Part shown: positions 17,310 to 27,046 of the stretch, piece after piece
Layout of the letters: each line of letters begins with the position of its first letter
How positions within the stretch are numbered: the stretch's first letter is position 1
From: Hymenobacter mucosus
GTDB taxonomy: Bacteria; Bacteroidota; Bacteroidia; Cytophagales; Hymenobacteraceae
NCBI RefSeq assembly: GCF_900188255.1
Contig: NZ_FZNS01000003.1
Span: 372,001-436,000 of the forward strand
Length of the DNA stretch: 64,000 nt
Reading direction: 5' to 3'
The notes under the pieces: generated by a model
Database searches by the model: none
What the model saw: only the letters and a program-made list of their open reading frames with translations
Told to the model about the DNA's origin: nothing
Position numbers and translations under genes: made by a program

Positions 17310-18092
17310 CTATTCGAAAAACTCCTGTCCGTTGGCGTTGATATAGCCGGTTTGTCCATTGGGTAGCACTACGCGGGCTATGTCGCCCAGAAACGGGCTG
17401 GCCTGCTGGTAGCGTACTTCCGTGAGCGTACTACCTTCTTCGTCGAGGTAGCCCCACAAGCCGCCGCGCTGCACCTGGGGTAGTACCAGGTTGCCTTTCA
17501 GTTGAATAGCATCAAAGGCAACCGGCTGCACCAGCTTGCCCTTGCTGTTAATGACTCCCCACTTTGTGCCCTGCCGCACGAATAGTAAGCCGTTGTAGTT
17601 CTCCCGTACTTCGTCGTAGGTGGGTGCTACAGTAGCGGTGCCTACTGTGAAGCGAAAACCAACTTTGCCATCCTTGCGCACAACGTCGCCGTGTTCCAGC
17701 GGCTCTTCTTCCAACTCTGGTGGGGCCGGCTCAGTTAGGCGCTGTCCGCTCAGGTTGATGTCGAAGGTTTCGCCGCCCTGCTCCACGGTGGCCCGGCCCC
17801 GGTAGAAGTTGCTGGCGCGGGTGTACTGCACGGGCGTTACGGGGTTGCCGGCCCCATCAATATAGCCGTAGAGCGTGCCTTCCCGCACCCAAGCCACCTC
17901 ACCAATGAAGGGACCAGCCTCGTCGTAGCGTAGAGGGAGCACCAAGCGGCGGTTCTGATCGGCGTATCCCCAGCGGGTGCCGTGGCGAAAAGGGATGAGG
18001 CGGGACGGCACCATTTGGGCTGAAGCCCCAGGGCTTTGGTACATCGTCGTCAGGAGCAGCAAAAAGCAGAAGGGCAGCGCAAGACGATTCAT
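17310..18092 (-). CDS. Secreted WG-repeat protein
   Basis: 260 residues with a signal peptide (cut near GASAQ) and at least five WG (beta-propeller-like) repeats, each with the form G(K/T)WGY(A/I/L)D..G, for example HGTRWGYADQNRRLVLP, GTKWGVINSKGKLVQP and GGLWGYLDEEGS. WG repeats form a periplasmic or surface fold with no known enzymatic role. Monocistronic as far as can be seen. The next gene starts divergently at 18342. Confidence 0.85.
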   Translation of the reverse strand: MNRLALPFCFLLLLTTMYQSPGASAQMVPSRLIPFRHGTRWGYADQNRRLVLPLRYDEAGPFIGEVAWVREGTLYGYIDGAGNPVTPVQYTRASNFYRGRATVEQGGETFDINLSGQRLTEPAPPELEEEPLEHGDVVRKDGKVGFRFTVGTATVAPTYDEVRENYNGLLFVRQGTKWGVINSKGKLVQPVAFDAIQLKGNLVLPQVQRGGLWGYLDEEGSTLTEVRYQQASPFLGDIARVVLPNGQTGYINANGQEFFE

Positions 18093-18271
18093 GGTGAAAT
18101 AGGAGCGGGCAGAAACCGGGAAGGTAGCGAAGATACATGGCCCCGCGCAAGAAGAATCTTTGTCCGCAAACCTTCCGCACGTGCGCGGGTTGATTCACTC
18201 ATTCTTCACGGGCTCCGAAGCAGCTTACCCTTCAGGTCCGAGGAAATTACCCATTTCAACCGGCAATTTTC

Positions 18272-18302
18272 CTGCAGGGCCACAGCCTGCGTTGTATCTT
18301 TG
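18272..18302 (+). promoter_or_regulatory. Promoter of the PhyH-family gene
   Basis: Perfect Bacteroidota -7 box TATCTTTG at 18295-18302. A CTG (one mismatch to TTG) lies 20 nt upstream at 18272-18274. It predicts a leader of about 35 nt before the ATG at 18342. Confidence 0.6.
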
Positions 18303-18341
18303 CCTCCGTTTTTCAGGCGTTTTTCAAGCCGCCGTTATCCT

Positions 18342-19160
18342 ATGTCTGCTCCACTACCGAACTATCCACGCTTTACTCTGGGCGAGAGCCTTACTATTGA
18401 GCAGCTGGATTTTTTTCGCACATACGGGTTCTTGCACTTCCGTGCTTTCATTTCGCCCGAAACCGTTCAGAGCCTCCTTCGTGCCTCAGAAGAGGTGCAG
18501 CGCACCTGGTTGGCAGAGGGAGTACAGAAAGTAAATGGTGTTCCAATTAAGTATGGCAAGGACGTAGACGGCTCGGCCATTGTGCAGCGGTTTGCTTTCT
18601 CCTCTCACCACAGCCCAGTGCTGCACGAGTTTCTGCAAGACCCGCGCTTTAAAGCGTTATTCCCGCTACTAGAGGCACCGGGCGGGCGCGTGGGCGAAAA
18701 CGAGAAAGATGGCCTCGTTATCAACCATTATGTAAACGTGACGGGCAGCGAGTTTTCGCAAATGGGGTGGCACACAGACTCACTGCGTGACGTATTCTAC
18801 GGGAAGAAAATTGGCCCCATGCTCAACGTTGGTGTTCACCTGGATGGCACGCCCGCCACGAATGGTGGCTTGCGTGTAATTCCGGGCACTCACCGCCAAA
18901 GCCTGCGCGACATTCTCTTCCGCAAGAAGTACTATAAGGACGTAAGCGCCGACCCCAGCGAAGTAGCCGTAGAAACCGAGCCGGGCGACCTGACCGTGCA
19001 CGACGGGCGCATGTGGCACCGCGTAGCTCAGTCGCCGCTGGTAGGGGAGGTGTCGCGCCGCCGGGTGATGTACGTGCCCATTATTGCGGGCAAGTATGAG
19101 CCCAAGCACGAGAACAGCCCCACGCCGTTTTACCTGCGTTTCCTGCACTTGGTGAAGTAG
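18342..19160 (+). CDS. Phytanoyl-CoA dioxygenase (PhyH) family protein
   Basis: 272-residue Fe(II)/2-oxoglutarate oxygenase. The metal-binding His-x-Asp is in MGWHTDSLRDV, the distal His in DLTVHDGRMWHRVAQ, and the 2-oxoglutarate Arg is nearby (RRRVMYVP). Substrate is unknown; bacterial members hydroxylate lipids, amino acids or natural products. The ATG at 18342 was chosen because it follows the TATCTTTG promoter and gives the expected PhyH start. A codirectional SDR gene follows after 105 bp. Confidence 0.85.
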   Translation: MSAPLPNYPRFTLGESLTIEQLDFFRTYGFLHFRAFISPETVQSLLRASEEVQRTWLAEGVQKVNGVPIKYGKDVDGSAIVQRFAFSSHHSPVLHEFLQDPRFKALFPLLEAPGGRVGENEKDGLVINHYVNVTGSEFSQMGWHTDSLRDVFYGKKIGPMLNVGVHLDGTPATNGGLRVIPGTHRQSLRDILFRKKYYKDVSADPSEVAVETEPGDLTVHDGRMWHRVAQSPLVGEVSRRRVMYVPIIAGKYEPKHENSPTPFYLRFLHLVK

Positions 19161-19265
19161 AGCGCCGGCCTTTTCTTGCTCAACACAGGTAGGCGCTGCT
19201 TTCGGCGCGCTTGCTTGGTGGCTTCACTTGTTTACACCTTACGCTCTCATAAGCACAGTACACCA

Positions 19266-20051
19266 ATGCCTTACGCTCTTGTTACGGGTGCCTCCCGCGG
19301 AATAGGCCAAGCTATGGCCGCGGAGCTAGCCCGCTGCGGCTACCATTTGCTGTTAGCGGCCCGTTCGGAGCAACAGTTGCAGGCCGTAGCGGCGGAGTTG
19401 CGCCAGCAGTACGGGGTAGAGGTGCGCGTGTATGCGCAAGACTTGGCGGCCCCCGGCGCGGCAGCGGCTTTAGCTGCTTGGGCGGCGGCGCAAACCCAAG
19501 AACTGTCGGTGCTGATAAATAATGCAGGTTACGGCCTGTGGGGCAAGTTTGAGGACTTATCGTTGGCGGAGCAGCAAAACATGTTGCAACTCAACATGCT
19601 GCTACCCACGGAGCTAGCGCACGCCTTGCTGCCCTTGCTTCGCCAGCAAGCGAAGGCATATATCCTGAACGTGGCTAGTACGGCTGCCTACCAGGCCGTG
19701 CCCACCCTCACGCTCTACGCCGCCAGCAAAGCCTTCTTACTGAGTTTTTCCCGAGGCTTGCGCTACGAGCTGCGCGAAACTAACGTCTCGGTTACTTGCC
19801 TCAGCCCCGGCTCTACTACCACCAACTTTGCCGACCGGGCTGGCATGAATGCCGCCCTGCAGGAAACGGCCAACAAAGTGTCGATGACGCCGCTACAAGT
19901 TGCCCGTATCGGTATTCAGGCAATGTTTACGGGCGCAGCGGAAGTTATTCCTGGTGCCCTCAACCGCGTGTCGGCGGCGCTGACCAGCTTCGTGCCCAAG
20001 AGCCTAACCGAAAAAATAGCCGCTGGCATCTACGAGAAGCATCTGAAGTAG
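19266..20051 (+). CDS. Short-chain dehydrogenase/reductase
   Basis: 261-residue classical SDR with the cofactor motif VTGASRGIGQAM, the NNAGYG motif and the active-site Tyr-x-x-x-Lys in YAASKAF, preceded by the catalytic Ser in VASTAAY. The C-terminal part (MFTGAAEVIPGALNR) matches the DltE-like/ketoacyl-reductase-like group often annotated only as SDR. Substrate unknown. The ATG at 19266 gives the canonical N-terminus. Confidence 0.9.
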   Translation: MPYALVTGASRGIGQAMAAELARCGYHLLLAARSEQQLQAVAAELRQQYGVEVRVYAQDLAAPGAAAALAAWAAAQTQELSVLINNAGYGLWGKFEDLSLAEQQNMLQLNMLLPTELAHALLPLLRQQAKAYILNVASTAAYQAVPTLTLYAASKAFLLSFSRGLRYELRETNVSVTCLSPGSTTTNFADRAGMNAALQETANKVSMTPLQVARIGIQAMFTGAAEVIPGALNRVSAALTSFVPKSLTEKIAAGIYEKHLK

Positions 20052-20064
20052 AAAGCTCAGTTCC

Positions 20065-20730
20065 CTACGCATGCCGCTGACGAAAGGCCGCAACCTTACC
20101 TGCCAGCCAAAAGCTTAGGGCTGCAAAGGGCACGGCTGCCAGCACATCATACGTATAGTGAGCGTGCTGCACTAGCACCAGCAACCCAATAAGAGCCGTG
20201 GCGACAATCAGGACGCGCCGCGGCCAGCCGGCTGGTACGGCCAAAGTCAGCAGCAGCAGCGTAGCCGTATGACCCGAGAAGAACAGGTCTTTGGTAATGG
20301 GGGAGGGCGCGGCGTAGAACAGCCGGTCTACCAAGGGGTCGTGGAGTAGGACGAGGCCCCGGGGTGGCTCAAGCGGTAGCAACCACAGACAAAGGCACCG
20401 GAAGCCGTGCAGTAGTAAGTAGCCCCACAAAGCACGCAGGAGCCGCAATGGCCGAGGTAACAAGCGCACCACTCCTAGCCCGATACCCAGATAAATAACG
20501 GCAAAGGCTGCCCCCGACACATCATGGGCAGGTAGCCAGTCCAGCACGGGGTCGGGGAGGCGCTGGCCGGGGCGGGCCTGCACCCAGGCAAAAAACCGGG
20601 GGATTAGGGCCGCCAGTGTGAGTAGCAGCCCCAGCACCACGGCCAGCCGCCACCGAAAGGTGTGGTAGCGCCACGCTTGGGGCCAAGCTAGCGAAGACGA
20701 GTGAGGGCTGGTGGAAGGGGAAGAAGGCAT
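20065..20730 (-). CDS. PAP2-like membrane phosphatase (sphingomyelin-synthase-like)
   Basis: 221-residue integral membrane protein with about six TM helices. The phosphatase signature is the pair DLFFSGHTATLLLL and HAHYTYDVLAAVPFA, matching the C-terminal PAP2 motifs (SGH and the later His-Asp) of lipid phosphatases and phosphocholine transferases. It likely acts on a membrane lipid phosphate. ATG at 20730 chosen. The frame continues open upstream only as antisense of the M20 gene. It ends 13 bp from the convergent SDR stop. Confidence 0.8.
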   Translation of the reverse strand: MPSSPSTSPHSSSLAWPQAWRYHTFRWRLAVVLGLLLTLAALIPRFFAWVQARPGQRLPDPVLDWLPAHDVSGAAFAVIYLGIGLGVVRLLPRPLRLLRALWGYLLLHGFRCLCLWLLPLEPPRGLVLLHDPLVDRLFYAAPSPITKDLFFSGHTATLLLLTLAVPAGWPRRVLIVATALIGLLVLVQHAHYTYDVLAAVPFAALSFWLAGKVAAFRQRHA

Positions 20731-20746
20731 GCGTAGAGAATTTGGG

Positions 20747-20778
20747 CAAAAGTACCACGCGTAAGAAGTGGTGCCCAA
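20747..20778 (-). promoter_or_regulatory. Promoter of the PAP2-like gene
   Basis: On the minus strand TTG (20776-20778), a 21-nt spacer, then a perfect TACTTTTG -7 box (20747-20754), matching the Bacteroidota consensus in both elements. It ends 16 bp before the ATG at 20730. A divergent near-box TACCTTTT at 20794-20801 faces the M20 gene. Confidence 0.7.
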
Positions 20779-20829
20779 CTGCCGAGCGCGTTGTACCTTT
20801 TCCGCACTGTATCCGAAAACCTGCTTTCT

Positions 20830-22134
20830 ATGAAGTCTCTTTACGCTGCTGCGGCCTTCGCCTTGGCCTCGTCGTCGGCTTTTGCCCAAAATGCCGCCCT
20901 TACTACCCAAATCGCTAAGCTTTCTGGTCAGCAAGAAGCCAAAGTGGTGGCTTGGCGCCGCGACTTTCACGAGCACCCCGAGCTTGGCAACCAGGAAACG
21001 CGTACGGCTGGCATTATTGCCGCCGAGCTGAAAAAGCTGGGTTTGGAAGTGCAAACCAACGTAGCCCGCACTGGCGTAGTTGGCATCCTGCGCGGAGGTA
21101 AGCCCGGCCGCGTGGTAGCCCTGCGCGCCGATATGGACGCCCTGCCGGTTACGGAAAGCAACAGCCTGCCTTTTGCCTCTAAAGCCCGCACAACCTACAA
21201 TGGTCAGGAAGTGGGCGTAATGCACGCCTGCGGCCACGACACGCACGTGGCCATGCTGCTGGGTGCCGCTCAGGTGCTGAGCCAGATGAAGAAAGACCTG
21301 CCAGGTACCGTAAAATTCATCTTCCAGCCGGCTGAAGAAGGCTCTTTGCCGGGCCAGGAGGGAGGCGCCCGCCTCATGGTGAAAGAAGGTGCCCTGGAAA
21401 ACCCCAAGGTTGATGCCATCTTCGGCGTCCACATCAATGCACAAACGGAGGTAGGCACCTTGCGCTACCGCCCCGGCGGCGAAATGGCTTCGTCCGACGT
21501 GTTTAATATCAAGGTGAAAGGCAAGTCGGCGCACGGTGCCTACCCCTGGCTGTCCGTAGACCCCGTGGTAACGGCCGCTCAGATTATTCTAGGCCTGCAA
21601 ACCATTGTGAGCCGGCAGGTGCAACTAACCGAAGACGCCGCCGTGCTGACGGTGGGTATGGTGCACGGTGGCGTGCGCAACAACATCATCCCGGAACAGG
21701 TGGAGCTGACGGGCACCATTCGGAGTCTCAATAAAGAGATGCAGCAGAAAATTTGGGAAGCCATCCGTCGCACGGCCACCAATATTGCCGAAAGCGCCGG
21801 CGCTACGGCGGAGGTTGATATTGTAAACTACGCGCCTATTACCTTCAACGACCCGCGCCTGACTGAACAAATGCTGCCTAGCCTGCAACGCGCCGCCGGC
21901 CCAAGCAACGTGGAGCTGCAAAAGGCCGTGATGGGGGCCGAGGACTTCGCGTATTTTCAGGAGAAGGTACCAGGCCTCTTCGTGTTCGTGGGGGGCATGC
22001 CCAAGGGCAAGAACCCCGACGAAACGGCACCCCACCACACACCGGGCTTCTTCATTGATGAAAGTGGTCTGACCCTCGGCGTAAAAACGCTGGCTACCCT
22101 CGCTACCGATTACCTCACGGCCGCTAAAAAGTAA
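20830..22134 (+). CDS. M20-family amidohydrolase, secreted
   Basis: 434 residues with a signal peptide (SSSAFAQ), then an M20D (hippurate hydrolase/IAA-amino acid hydrolase type) metallo-hydrolase: RRDFHEHPELGNQET, ADMDALPVTE, the metal cluster HACGHDTHVAML, the catalytic PAEEG and GAEDFAYFQEKVPG. Probably cleaves N-acyl amino acids or small peptides in the periplasm. ATG at 20830 gives the signal peptide. Confidence 0.9.
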   Translation: MKSLYAAAAFALASSSAFAQNAALTTQIAKLSGQQEAKVVAWRRDFHEHPELGNQETRTAGIIAAELKKLGLEVQTNVARTGVVGILRGGKPGRVVALRADMDALPVTESNSLPFASKARTTYNGQEVGVMHACGHDTHVAMLLGAAQVLSQMKKDLPGTVKFIFQPAEEGSLPGQEGGARLMVKEGALENPKVDAIFGVHINAQTEVGTLRYRPGGEMASSDVFNIKVKGKSAHGAYPWLSVDPVVTAAQIILGLQTIVSRQVQLTEDAAVLTVGMVHGGVRNNIIPEQVELTGTIRSLNKEMQQKIWEAIRRTATNIAESAGATAEVDIVNYAPITFNDPRLTEQMLPSLQRAAGPSNVELQKAVMGAEDFAYFQEKVPGLFVFVGGMPKGKNPDETAPHHTPGFFIDESGLTLGVKTLATLATDYLTAAKK

Positions 22135-22321
22135 GGCGCTCACCGGCCGGCGTTACGTAACGGCGGCCCACTCTAGCAAGTTTGCGAGCCTCAGCGCAAC
22201 CGCGCCAAACACCTTTTCGTCTGATAAGCCGTCTTCTAGCTTGTTCGTAGAACACACCGATGCCCGGTAGCCATATCGGTAGAAGCCACGCGGCAACAGT
22301 GAAAAACCAGCATACTCCCTA

Positions 22322-23194
22322 ATGAACATTGCCCTTGTAACCTGTGAAAGCCTCGCCCAGTACGCTGCCCCCAATGTGGAGGATGAGGATAGCCTACTTA
22401 CCAACTACCTGCGCCAGCAGGGCCACAGCGTGGAACCGCGCGTGTGGACCAACCCGGCCGTGGATTGGCTGCGGTACGATGTCGTCGTTGTAAAATCACC
22501 CTGGGACTACTTCGACCGGGTAGATGAGTTTTACCAGTGGCTGGCCCACATGCAGCAGCTGGGTGTGCGCATGCTCAACCCTGCTGCCGTAGTGCGCTGG
22601 AATGCCAACAAAAAGTACCTCCTAGACATGGAGCGCGAAGGCGTGCGCATTGTACCCACGCAGTGGCTGACCCGCGGTAGTGAGTTGGTGGTAGAAGACC
22701 TGTTTGAGCAGCTCGGGAGCGAACAGCTAGTAGTGAAACCAGCGGTGAGCGGCGGAGCCAAGAATACCTTTGCTCTCACCCGCCAGGAGTCAGCTATTCG
22801 TCAGCCAGAACTGCGTGAGCTGCTGCGCCACGAAGACTTTCTGGTGCAGCCCTTCCAGCCGGAAATTCAGGCGGAAGGCGAATGGTCGCTGATTTACTTT
22901 GGGGGCGAGTATAGCCACTGCGTACTCAAAACTCCTAAGTCAGGCGACTTCCGGGTACAGCACTACCTAGGTGGCGGCATCGAACCCCGGGAAGCGCCCG
23001 CCCACCTGCGCCGCGCCGCCGATGATATCATCAAGCGGTTTGCCCCCGGCTGCCTGTACGCCCGTGTAGACGGAGTGGATGCCGCCGGACAACTGCTGCT
23101 GATGGAGCTGGAGCTTATCGAACCCTTCCTGTACCTGGCTTCTGCCGAAGGAACGTTGGCCCGCTACGAAGCAGCCCTGAAGCAACTCTGCTAG
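22322..23194 (+). CDS. ATP-grasp domain protein (RimK-like)
   Basis: 290 residues. The ATP-grasp core is visible from KKYLLDMEREGVRIVPTQWL through VVKPAVSGGAKNTF and the C-terminal metal-binding MELELIEPFLYL. Family members ligate an amino acid or similar amine to a carboxylate. The substrate is unknown and no biosynthetic neighbours help. It is followed by a hairpin terminator and a convergent SDR gene. Confidence 0.8.
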   Translation: MNIALVTCESLAQYAAPNVEDEDSLLTNYLRQQGHSVEPRVWTNPAVDWLRYDVVVVKSPWDYFDRVDEFYQWLAHMQQLGVRMLNPAAVVRWNANKKYLLDMEREGVRIVPTQWLTRGSELVVEDLFEQLGSEQLVVKPAVSGGAKNTFALTRQESAIRQPELRELLRHEDFLVQPFQPEIQAEGEWSLIYFGGEYSHCVLKTPKSGDFRVQHYLGGGIEPREAPAHLRRAADDIIKRFAPGCLYARVDGVDAAGQLLLMELELIEPFLYLASAEGTLARYEAALKQLC

Positions 23195-23220
23195 CTCGCA
23201 CCACCGAATAGCTAGAAAGT

Positions 23221-23267
23221 GAAAGCCGGCCCTGCTCGTTTCTTAAAACGGAGCAGAGCCGGCTTTC
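23221..23267. terminator. Bidirectional hairpin between convergent genes
   Basis: Near-perfect inverted repeat GAAAGCCGGC...CTGCTC / GAGCAG...GCCGGCTTTC with a short AT-rich centre. It lies between the ATP-grasp gene (plus) and the SDR (minus) and suits both directions. Confidence 0.7.
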
Positions 23268-23318
23268 GCGCTTGCGGTGAGGTGGTTGCCTAGCAGGCTC
23301 CCTGAAGATGATGTGCCA

Positions 23319-24107
23319 TTAGAAACCGTTGGTTGTGAAGCCACCATCTACGCTTAAGGTTTGGCCGGTGATGTAGGCCGCGGCTGGTAAGCACAGGAAA
23401 GCTACGGCCGCTGCTACTTCTTCCGGCTCGCCGATGCGGCCCAACGGAGTGCGCGCCACTACCTGCTGGCGGTAGTCTTCGTTTTGCAGCACGCCAGCCG
23501 CCAGGGGGGTGTGAATATACCAGGGTGCCACGCAGTTGACCCGGATATTTGTTGGAGCCCACTCCGCCGCCAGGTTGCGGGTAAGCTGCACCAAGGCCGC
23601 TTTGGTCATGCCATAAATAGCACCTGTGCGCACGTGGGTAAGGCCAGCCACCGACGATACCTGCACGATGCTACCACCGCCAGCCGCTTGCAGCAGTGGG
23701 TAGGCGCCCCGGCACATCTCCCACACCGAATCTAGGTTGGTAGCCATAATGTGTCGATACTCTTCCTCGGAGTACGCAGTAGTAGGCTTGCGAATGTTGG
23801 TGCCCGCGTTGTTGACCAAAATGTGCAGGTGGGGCCAGCGCTGAGCAACTTCTGCCAACAGAACCTGCCGGTCGTTGGGCTGGCTAACGTCGGCGGCTAG
23901 GGCATGGGCATCGTAGCCTTGCTCCCGCCAAGCGGCAACTTGCTCCTCTAGCGCTGGAAGTTGGCGGGCAACGGCTACTACAGTAGCACCCAAGGCTAAT
24001 AACTCGGCGGCTACGGCCGCGCCAATGCCTTTGGAGGCGCCTGTCACGAGTGCTACTTGACCTTTAAGGCTCCAGCGGGCCGAAAAATCTGATTCATTAA
24101 ATGGCAT
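23319..24107 (-). CDS. SDR-family oxidoreductase (tropinone-reductase-like)
   Basis: 262-residue classical SDR with [28 protein letters not shown], the catalytic Ser in VQVSSVAG and the Tyr-x-x-x-Lys in YGMTKAAL. The C-terminus ends in the typical [13 protein letters not shown]. The extended NAGTNIRKP motif is characteristic of the tropinone-reductase-like group. Substrate unknown. An AGGAAG Shine-Dalgarno-like sequence lies just before the ATG at 24107. Confidence 0.9.
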   Translation of the reverse strand: MPFNESDFSARWSLKGQVALVTGASKGIGAAVAAELLALGATVVAVARQLPALEEQVAAWREQGYDAHALAADVSQPNDRQVLLAEVAQRWPHLHILVNNAGTNIRKPTTAYSEEEYRHIMATNLDSVWEMCRGAYPLLQAAGGGSIVQVSSVAGLTHVRTGAIYGMTKAALVQLTRNLAAEWAPTNIRVNCVAPWYIHTPLAAGVLQNEDYRQQVVARTPLGRIGEPEEVAAAVAFLCLPAAAYITGQTLSVDGGFTTNGF

Positions 24108-24407
24108 ATATTCTTCCTGAGATTGTATAAAAAAGGGCGGGTGCTGAAAAGACGTGCGTGAAGGTAGCTACAGCAAATTACCTACACCCATTCATACAGG
24201 GCCCAAATCGGGTGATTACGACGTTTGTGGCTATTTGTGTTAGAAAATGATAAAATTTGTATCAAACGACATAGATGAAATACTATTGTTAATAAAGTTA
24301 TAATTAGGTTAAAAAATTATTAAATTGCTTTCGTTTAGTTGTGCTTCCTAACCTAGGACACTATCTAAACAGCCGCTCAATTCTTTTCCACAACCAACCC
24401 CAACTTT
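24108..24407. other. AT-rich promoter region upstream of the M4 protease
   Basis: Three hundred bases between divergent genes, markedly more AT-rich than its surroundings from about 24230 to 24350 (runs such as ATAAAATTTG and TTAAAAAATTATTAAATTG). Several imperfect -7-like boxes occur, but no single promoter is convincing. No ORF or hairpin of note. Confidence 0.4.
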
Positions 24408-26891
24408 ATGATCAACAAGTACCCTACAGCACTTTTGCTGCTTGGCGGACTAGCTGTGTCTAGCGCACAGGCGCAAGATTACTCCCGCGTCAAGGAAAAA
24501 ACACTGAATGACAACGGCACTCCCTACATGGTGCAGTTTCGGGCAGTAGGCCAACCGTACAGCCTGGGCCAAGCAGAACAGGCGCTGAAAGAGCAGTTGC
24601 AGCTTGTGTCCGACGATAAAATGCTGCGCACGACAACTGAGGTAGACCCCTTGGGCTTTGTGCACGAGAAGTACGCCCAGTACTACAAAGGCATTAAGGT
24701 AGAGCATGCTACGTACTCAGTGCACGCCAAGCAAGGCAGCATTACCAGCATTAGCGGGCAGTTTGAGCGAATCGGTGCCCTGAATACCACGCCCACCTTG
24801 GGCGCCGCCGCCGCTCTCAACCGGGCCCTGAGCTTTGTAGGAGCCAGCAAGTACATGTGGCAGGATGCCCGCGAAGAGGCTGGTCTGAAGCAGATGGAAA
24901 ACAACCCGCGCGCTACCTATAAGCCCCAGGGTGAGCTAGTAATTGTGCGCAACGAGCGGAGCCAAGACCCCGCCCAGGCTGGTAAGCCCGTATTGGCGTG
25001 GAAGTTCAATGTATACGCTCAGCAGCCCCTGAGCCGCGCCTTTATTTACGTGGACGCACGAACTGGTGATGTTGTGCTACAGGACAATATCATAAAGCAC
25101 GCTGGTGCTACTGCCTCGTTTGCAACGGCTTACAGCGGCACCCGCTCCTTTGCTACGGAAACAACTACTGGTGGCTACCGCCTGCGTGAGTACACCCGAG
25201 GCTTAGGCATTGAAACGTTCAACTGCAAAAGGAGCAACAGCTACACCGCTGCCGTTGACTTCGTAGATGCCGACAATAACTGGACGGCTGCCGAGTACAA
25301 CAACGCCAATTACGACAACGTGGCCGGCGACGCTCATTTTGGGGCCCAGGCAACCTACGATTACTGGAGTGCCGTGCACGGACGTAATTCTTATGATAAC
25401 GCCGGCGCCAAAATAAAGAGCTACGTGCACTATGATGATGTACCGGGCGGTGCTGGCTATGAAAACGCCTACTGGAACGGCTCAGTGATGACCTACGGCG
25501 ACGGTGCTACTACCTTCAAGCCGCTTACGTCTATGGATGTGTGCGCCCATGAAATTGGGCACGCCGTGTGCGAGAAAACCGCCAACCTGACGTACCAGAA
25601 CGAGTCGGGTGCCATGAACGAAGGCTTCTCCGATATCTGGGGTGCCTGCGTAGAAGCCCGTGCTGCCGCTACCTACGGCCTGGCTGGCAAGAGCACCTGG
25701 CTGATTGGGGAAGAGATTATGCGAGCCGGGGGTGCCCTGCGCTCCATGAGCAACCCCAACGCCTACAGCCAGCCCGACACCTACAAGGGCTCTTACTGGA
25801 AAGCGACTACTACCTCGCCCACTTCCGCCAACGACTACGGTGGCGTGCACACCAACTCAGGGGTACTCAATTACTGGTTCTACCTGCTAAGCCAGGGCGG
25901 CACGGGCACCAACGACATCGGCAGCGCATTTTCCGTAACCGGCGTAGGTATTGAGGCCGCCGCCAAGATTGCATATCGCACAGAAAGCGTGTACCTCACG
26001 GCTTCCTCTACCTTCGCCAATGCCCGCACGGCCGCCATTTCGGCGGCTACCGACCTGTACGGCGCTGGCTCGGCCCAAGTAACGGCCGTTACCAATGCGT
26101 GGCACGCAGTAGGCGTAGGAGCTGCCTCCGGTGGCGGTACTACCACTCCGCCGCCAACCACGGTGGCTTACTGCACTTCCAAGGGCAACAACGTAGCATA
26201 CGAGTGGATTGACTACGTGAAGCTGGGCACCATTGCGCGCACTTCGGGTGCTGATGCCGGTTACTACAACGGTACGGCCACATCAACTTCCATTGCTGCG
26301 GGCTCGTCGCAAACTATCAACTTCTCGGCTGGGTATGCATCCTCGGCCTACACCGAGTACTGGAAAGTATACATCGACTACAATCAAGATGGCGACTTCG
26401 TAGACTCTGGTGAGCTGGTAGTGTCGGGGTCGTCGTCGAGCAGTGGCACCTTGTCGGCCACGTTCACGGTGCCCACTACGGCGAAGAGCGGCGCCACGCG
26501 GCTGCGCCTAGTTATGAGCGATGCTTCGGCTACAACGAGCTGCAATGCCTACAGCTATGGCGAAACGGAAGATTACACCGTCAATATTACAGGAGGCGCA
26601 GCGCTGGCAGAAGGTGGCGTAGCCGGCCTCACCGGCGGTACGCTCATCGGCAACGAAGTGGCCAAGCAACTGGAAGTATATCCGAACCCCGCTACTACTA
26701 CCCTAAGCATTGCGCTACCCAATGGGGCCACGGTGAAGTCAGTAGTCGTAACGGACCTGCGCGGCGCGGCAGTAACAGGTGCGCGCTTGGAGAATGGCCA
26801 GCTAAACGTGGCGTCTTTGGCTCAAGGCATGTACACCATTGCAGTCAGCGACGGACAGAAAGTGTTTCATCAACGCTTTGTAAAGCAGTAA
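24408..26891 (+). CDS. Secreted M4 (thermolysin-type) metalloprotease with GEVED and type IX sorting domains
   Basis: 827 residues: signal peptide (SSAQAQ), FTP/PepSY-like propeptide (about 30-220), M4 catalytic domain with zinc motif HEIGH starting at His381, third ligand Glu405 in NEGFSDIWG and proton donor His481 in GGVHTNSGVLNYW. After a Gly/Thr/Pro linker comes a GEVED domain (about 600-735, YIDYNQDGDFVDSGE ... YGETEDYTVNI) and a type IX sorting domain from about 750 (LEVYPNPATTTLSI ... MYTIAVSDG). It should be exported, cross the outer membrane by T9SS and mature by propeptide removal. Confidence 0.95.
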   Translation: MINKYPTALLLLGGLAVSSAQAQDYSRVKEKTLNDNGTPYMVQFRAVGQPYSLGQAEQALKEQLQLVSDDKMLRTTTEVDPLGFVHEKYAQYYKGIKVEHATYSVHAKQGSITSISGQFERIGALNTTPTLGAAAALNRALSFVGASKYMWQDAREEAGLKQMENNPRATYKPQGELVIVRNERSQDPAQAGKPVLAWKFNVYAQQPLSRAFIYVDARTGDVVLQDNIIKHAGATASFATAYSGTRSFATETTTGGYRLREYTRGLGIETFNCKRSNSYTAAVDFVDADNNWTAAEYNNANYDNVAGDAHFGAQATYDYWSAVHGRNSYDNAGAKIKSYVHYDDVPGGAGYENAYWNGSVMTYGDGATTFKPLTSMDVCAHEIGHAVCEKTANLTYQNESGAMNEGFSDIWGACVEARAAATYGLAGKSTWLIGEEIMRAGGALRSMSNPNAYSQPDTYKGSYWKATTTSPTSANDYGGVHTNSGVLNYWFYLLSQGGTGTNDIGSAFSVTGVGIEAAAKIAYRTESVYLTASSTFANARTAAISAATDLYGAGSAQVTAVTNAWHAVGVGAASGGGTTTPPPTTVAYCTSKGNNVAYEWIDYVKLGTIARTSGADAGYYNGTATSTSIAAGSSQTINFSAGYASSAYTEYWKVYIDYNQDGDFVDSGELVVSGSSSSSGTLSATFTVPTTAKSGATRLRLVMSDASATTSCNAYSYGETEDYTVNITGGAALAEGGVAGLTGGTLIGNEVAKQLEVYPNPATTTLSIALPNGATVKSVVVTDLRGAAVTGARLENGQLNVASLAQGMYTIAVSDGQKVFHQRFVKQ

Positions 26892-26914
26892 TCTTCTGCT
26901 GCTTATTGGCTAGC

Positions 26915-26954
26915 AAATAAGAAAGGCCCGCCACATGGCGGGCCTTTCTTATTT
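26915..26954. terminator. Perfect 18-bp-arm bidirectional terminator
   Basis: Arms 26915-26932 and 26937-26954 are perfect reverse complements (AAATAAGAAAGGCCCGCC and its mirror) around a 4-nt loop. The GC stem is flanked by A- and T-rich ends on both sides, so it can terminate the M4 protease transcript and the convergent barrel gene. Confidence 0.85.
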
Positions 26955-27046
26955 ACGGCGTAGGCAAAGTAAAGGAAGGGTGACTCGTACAGCCATTCTT
27001 TCTTTGTGCTCTCCTATGCTCTACGCGCGGAGAGCGGCCCGTTGGC

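Noticed and set aside
20731..21534. N-terminal extension of the PAP2 gene frame
   Set aside because: It lies antisense to the well-supported M20 amidohydrolase and crosses the PAP2 promoter. The ATG at 20730 is a better start.
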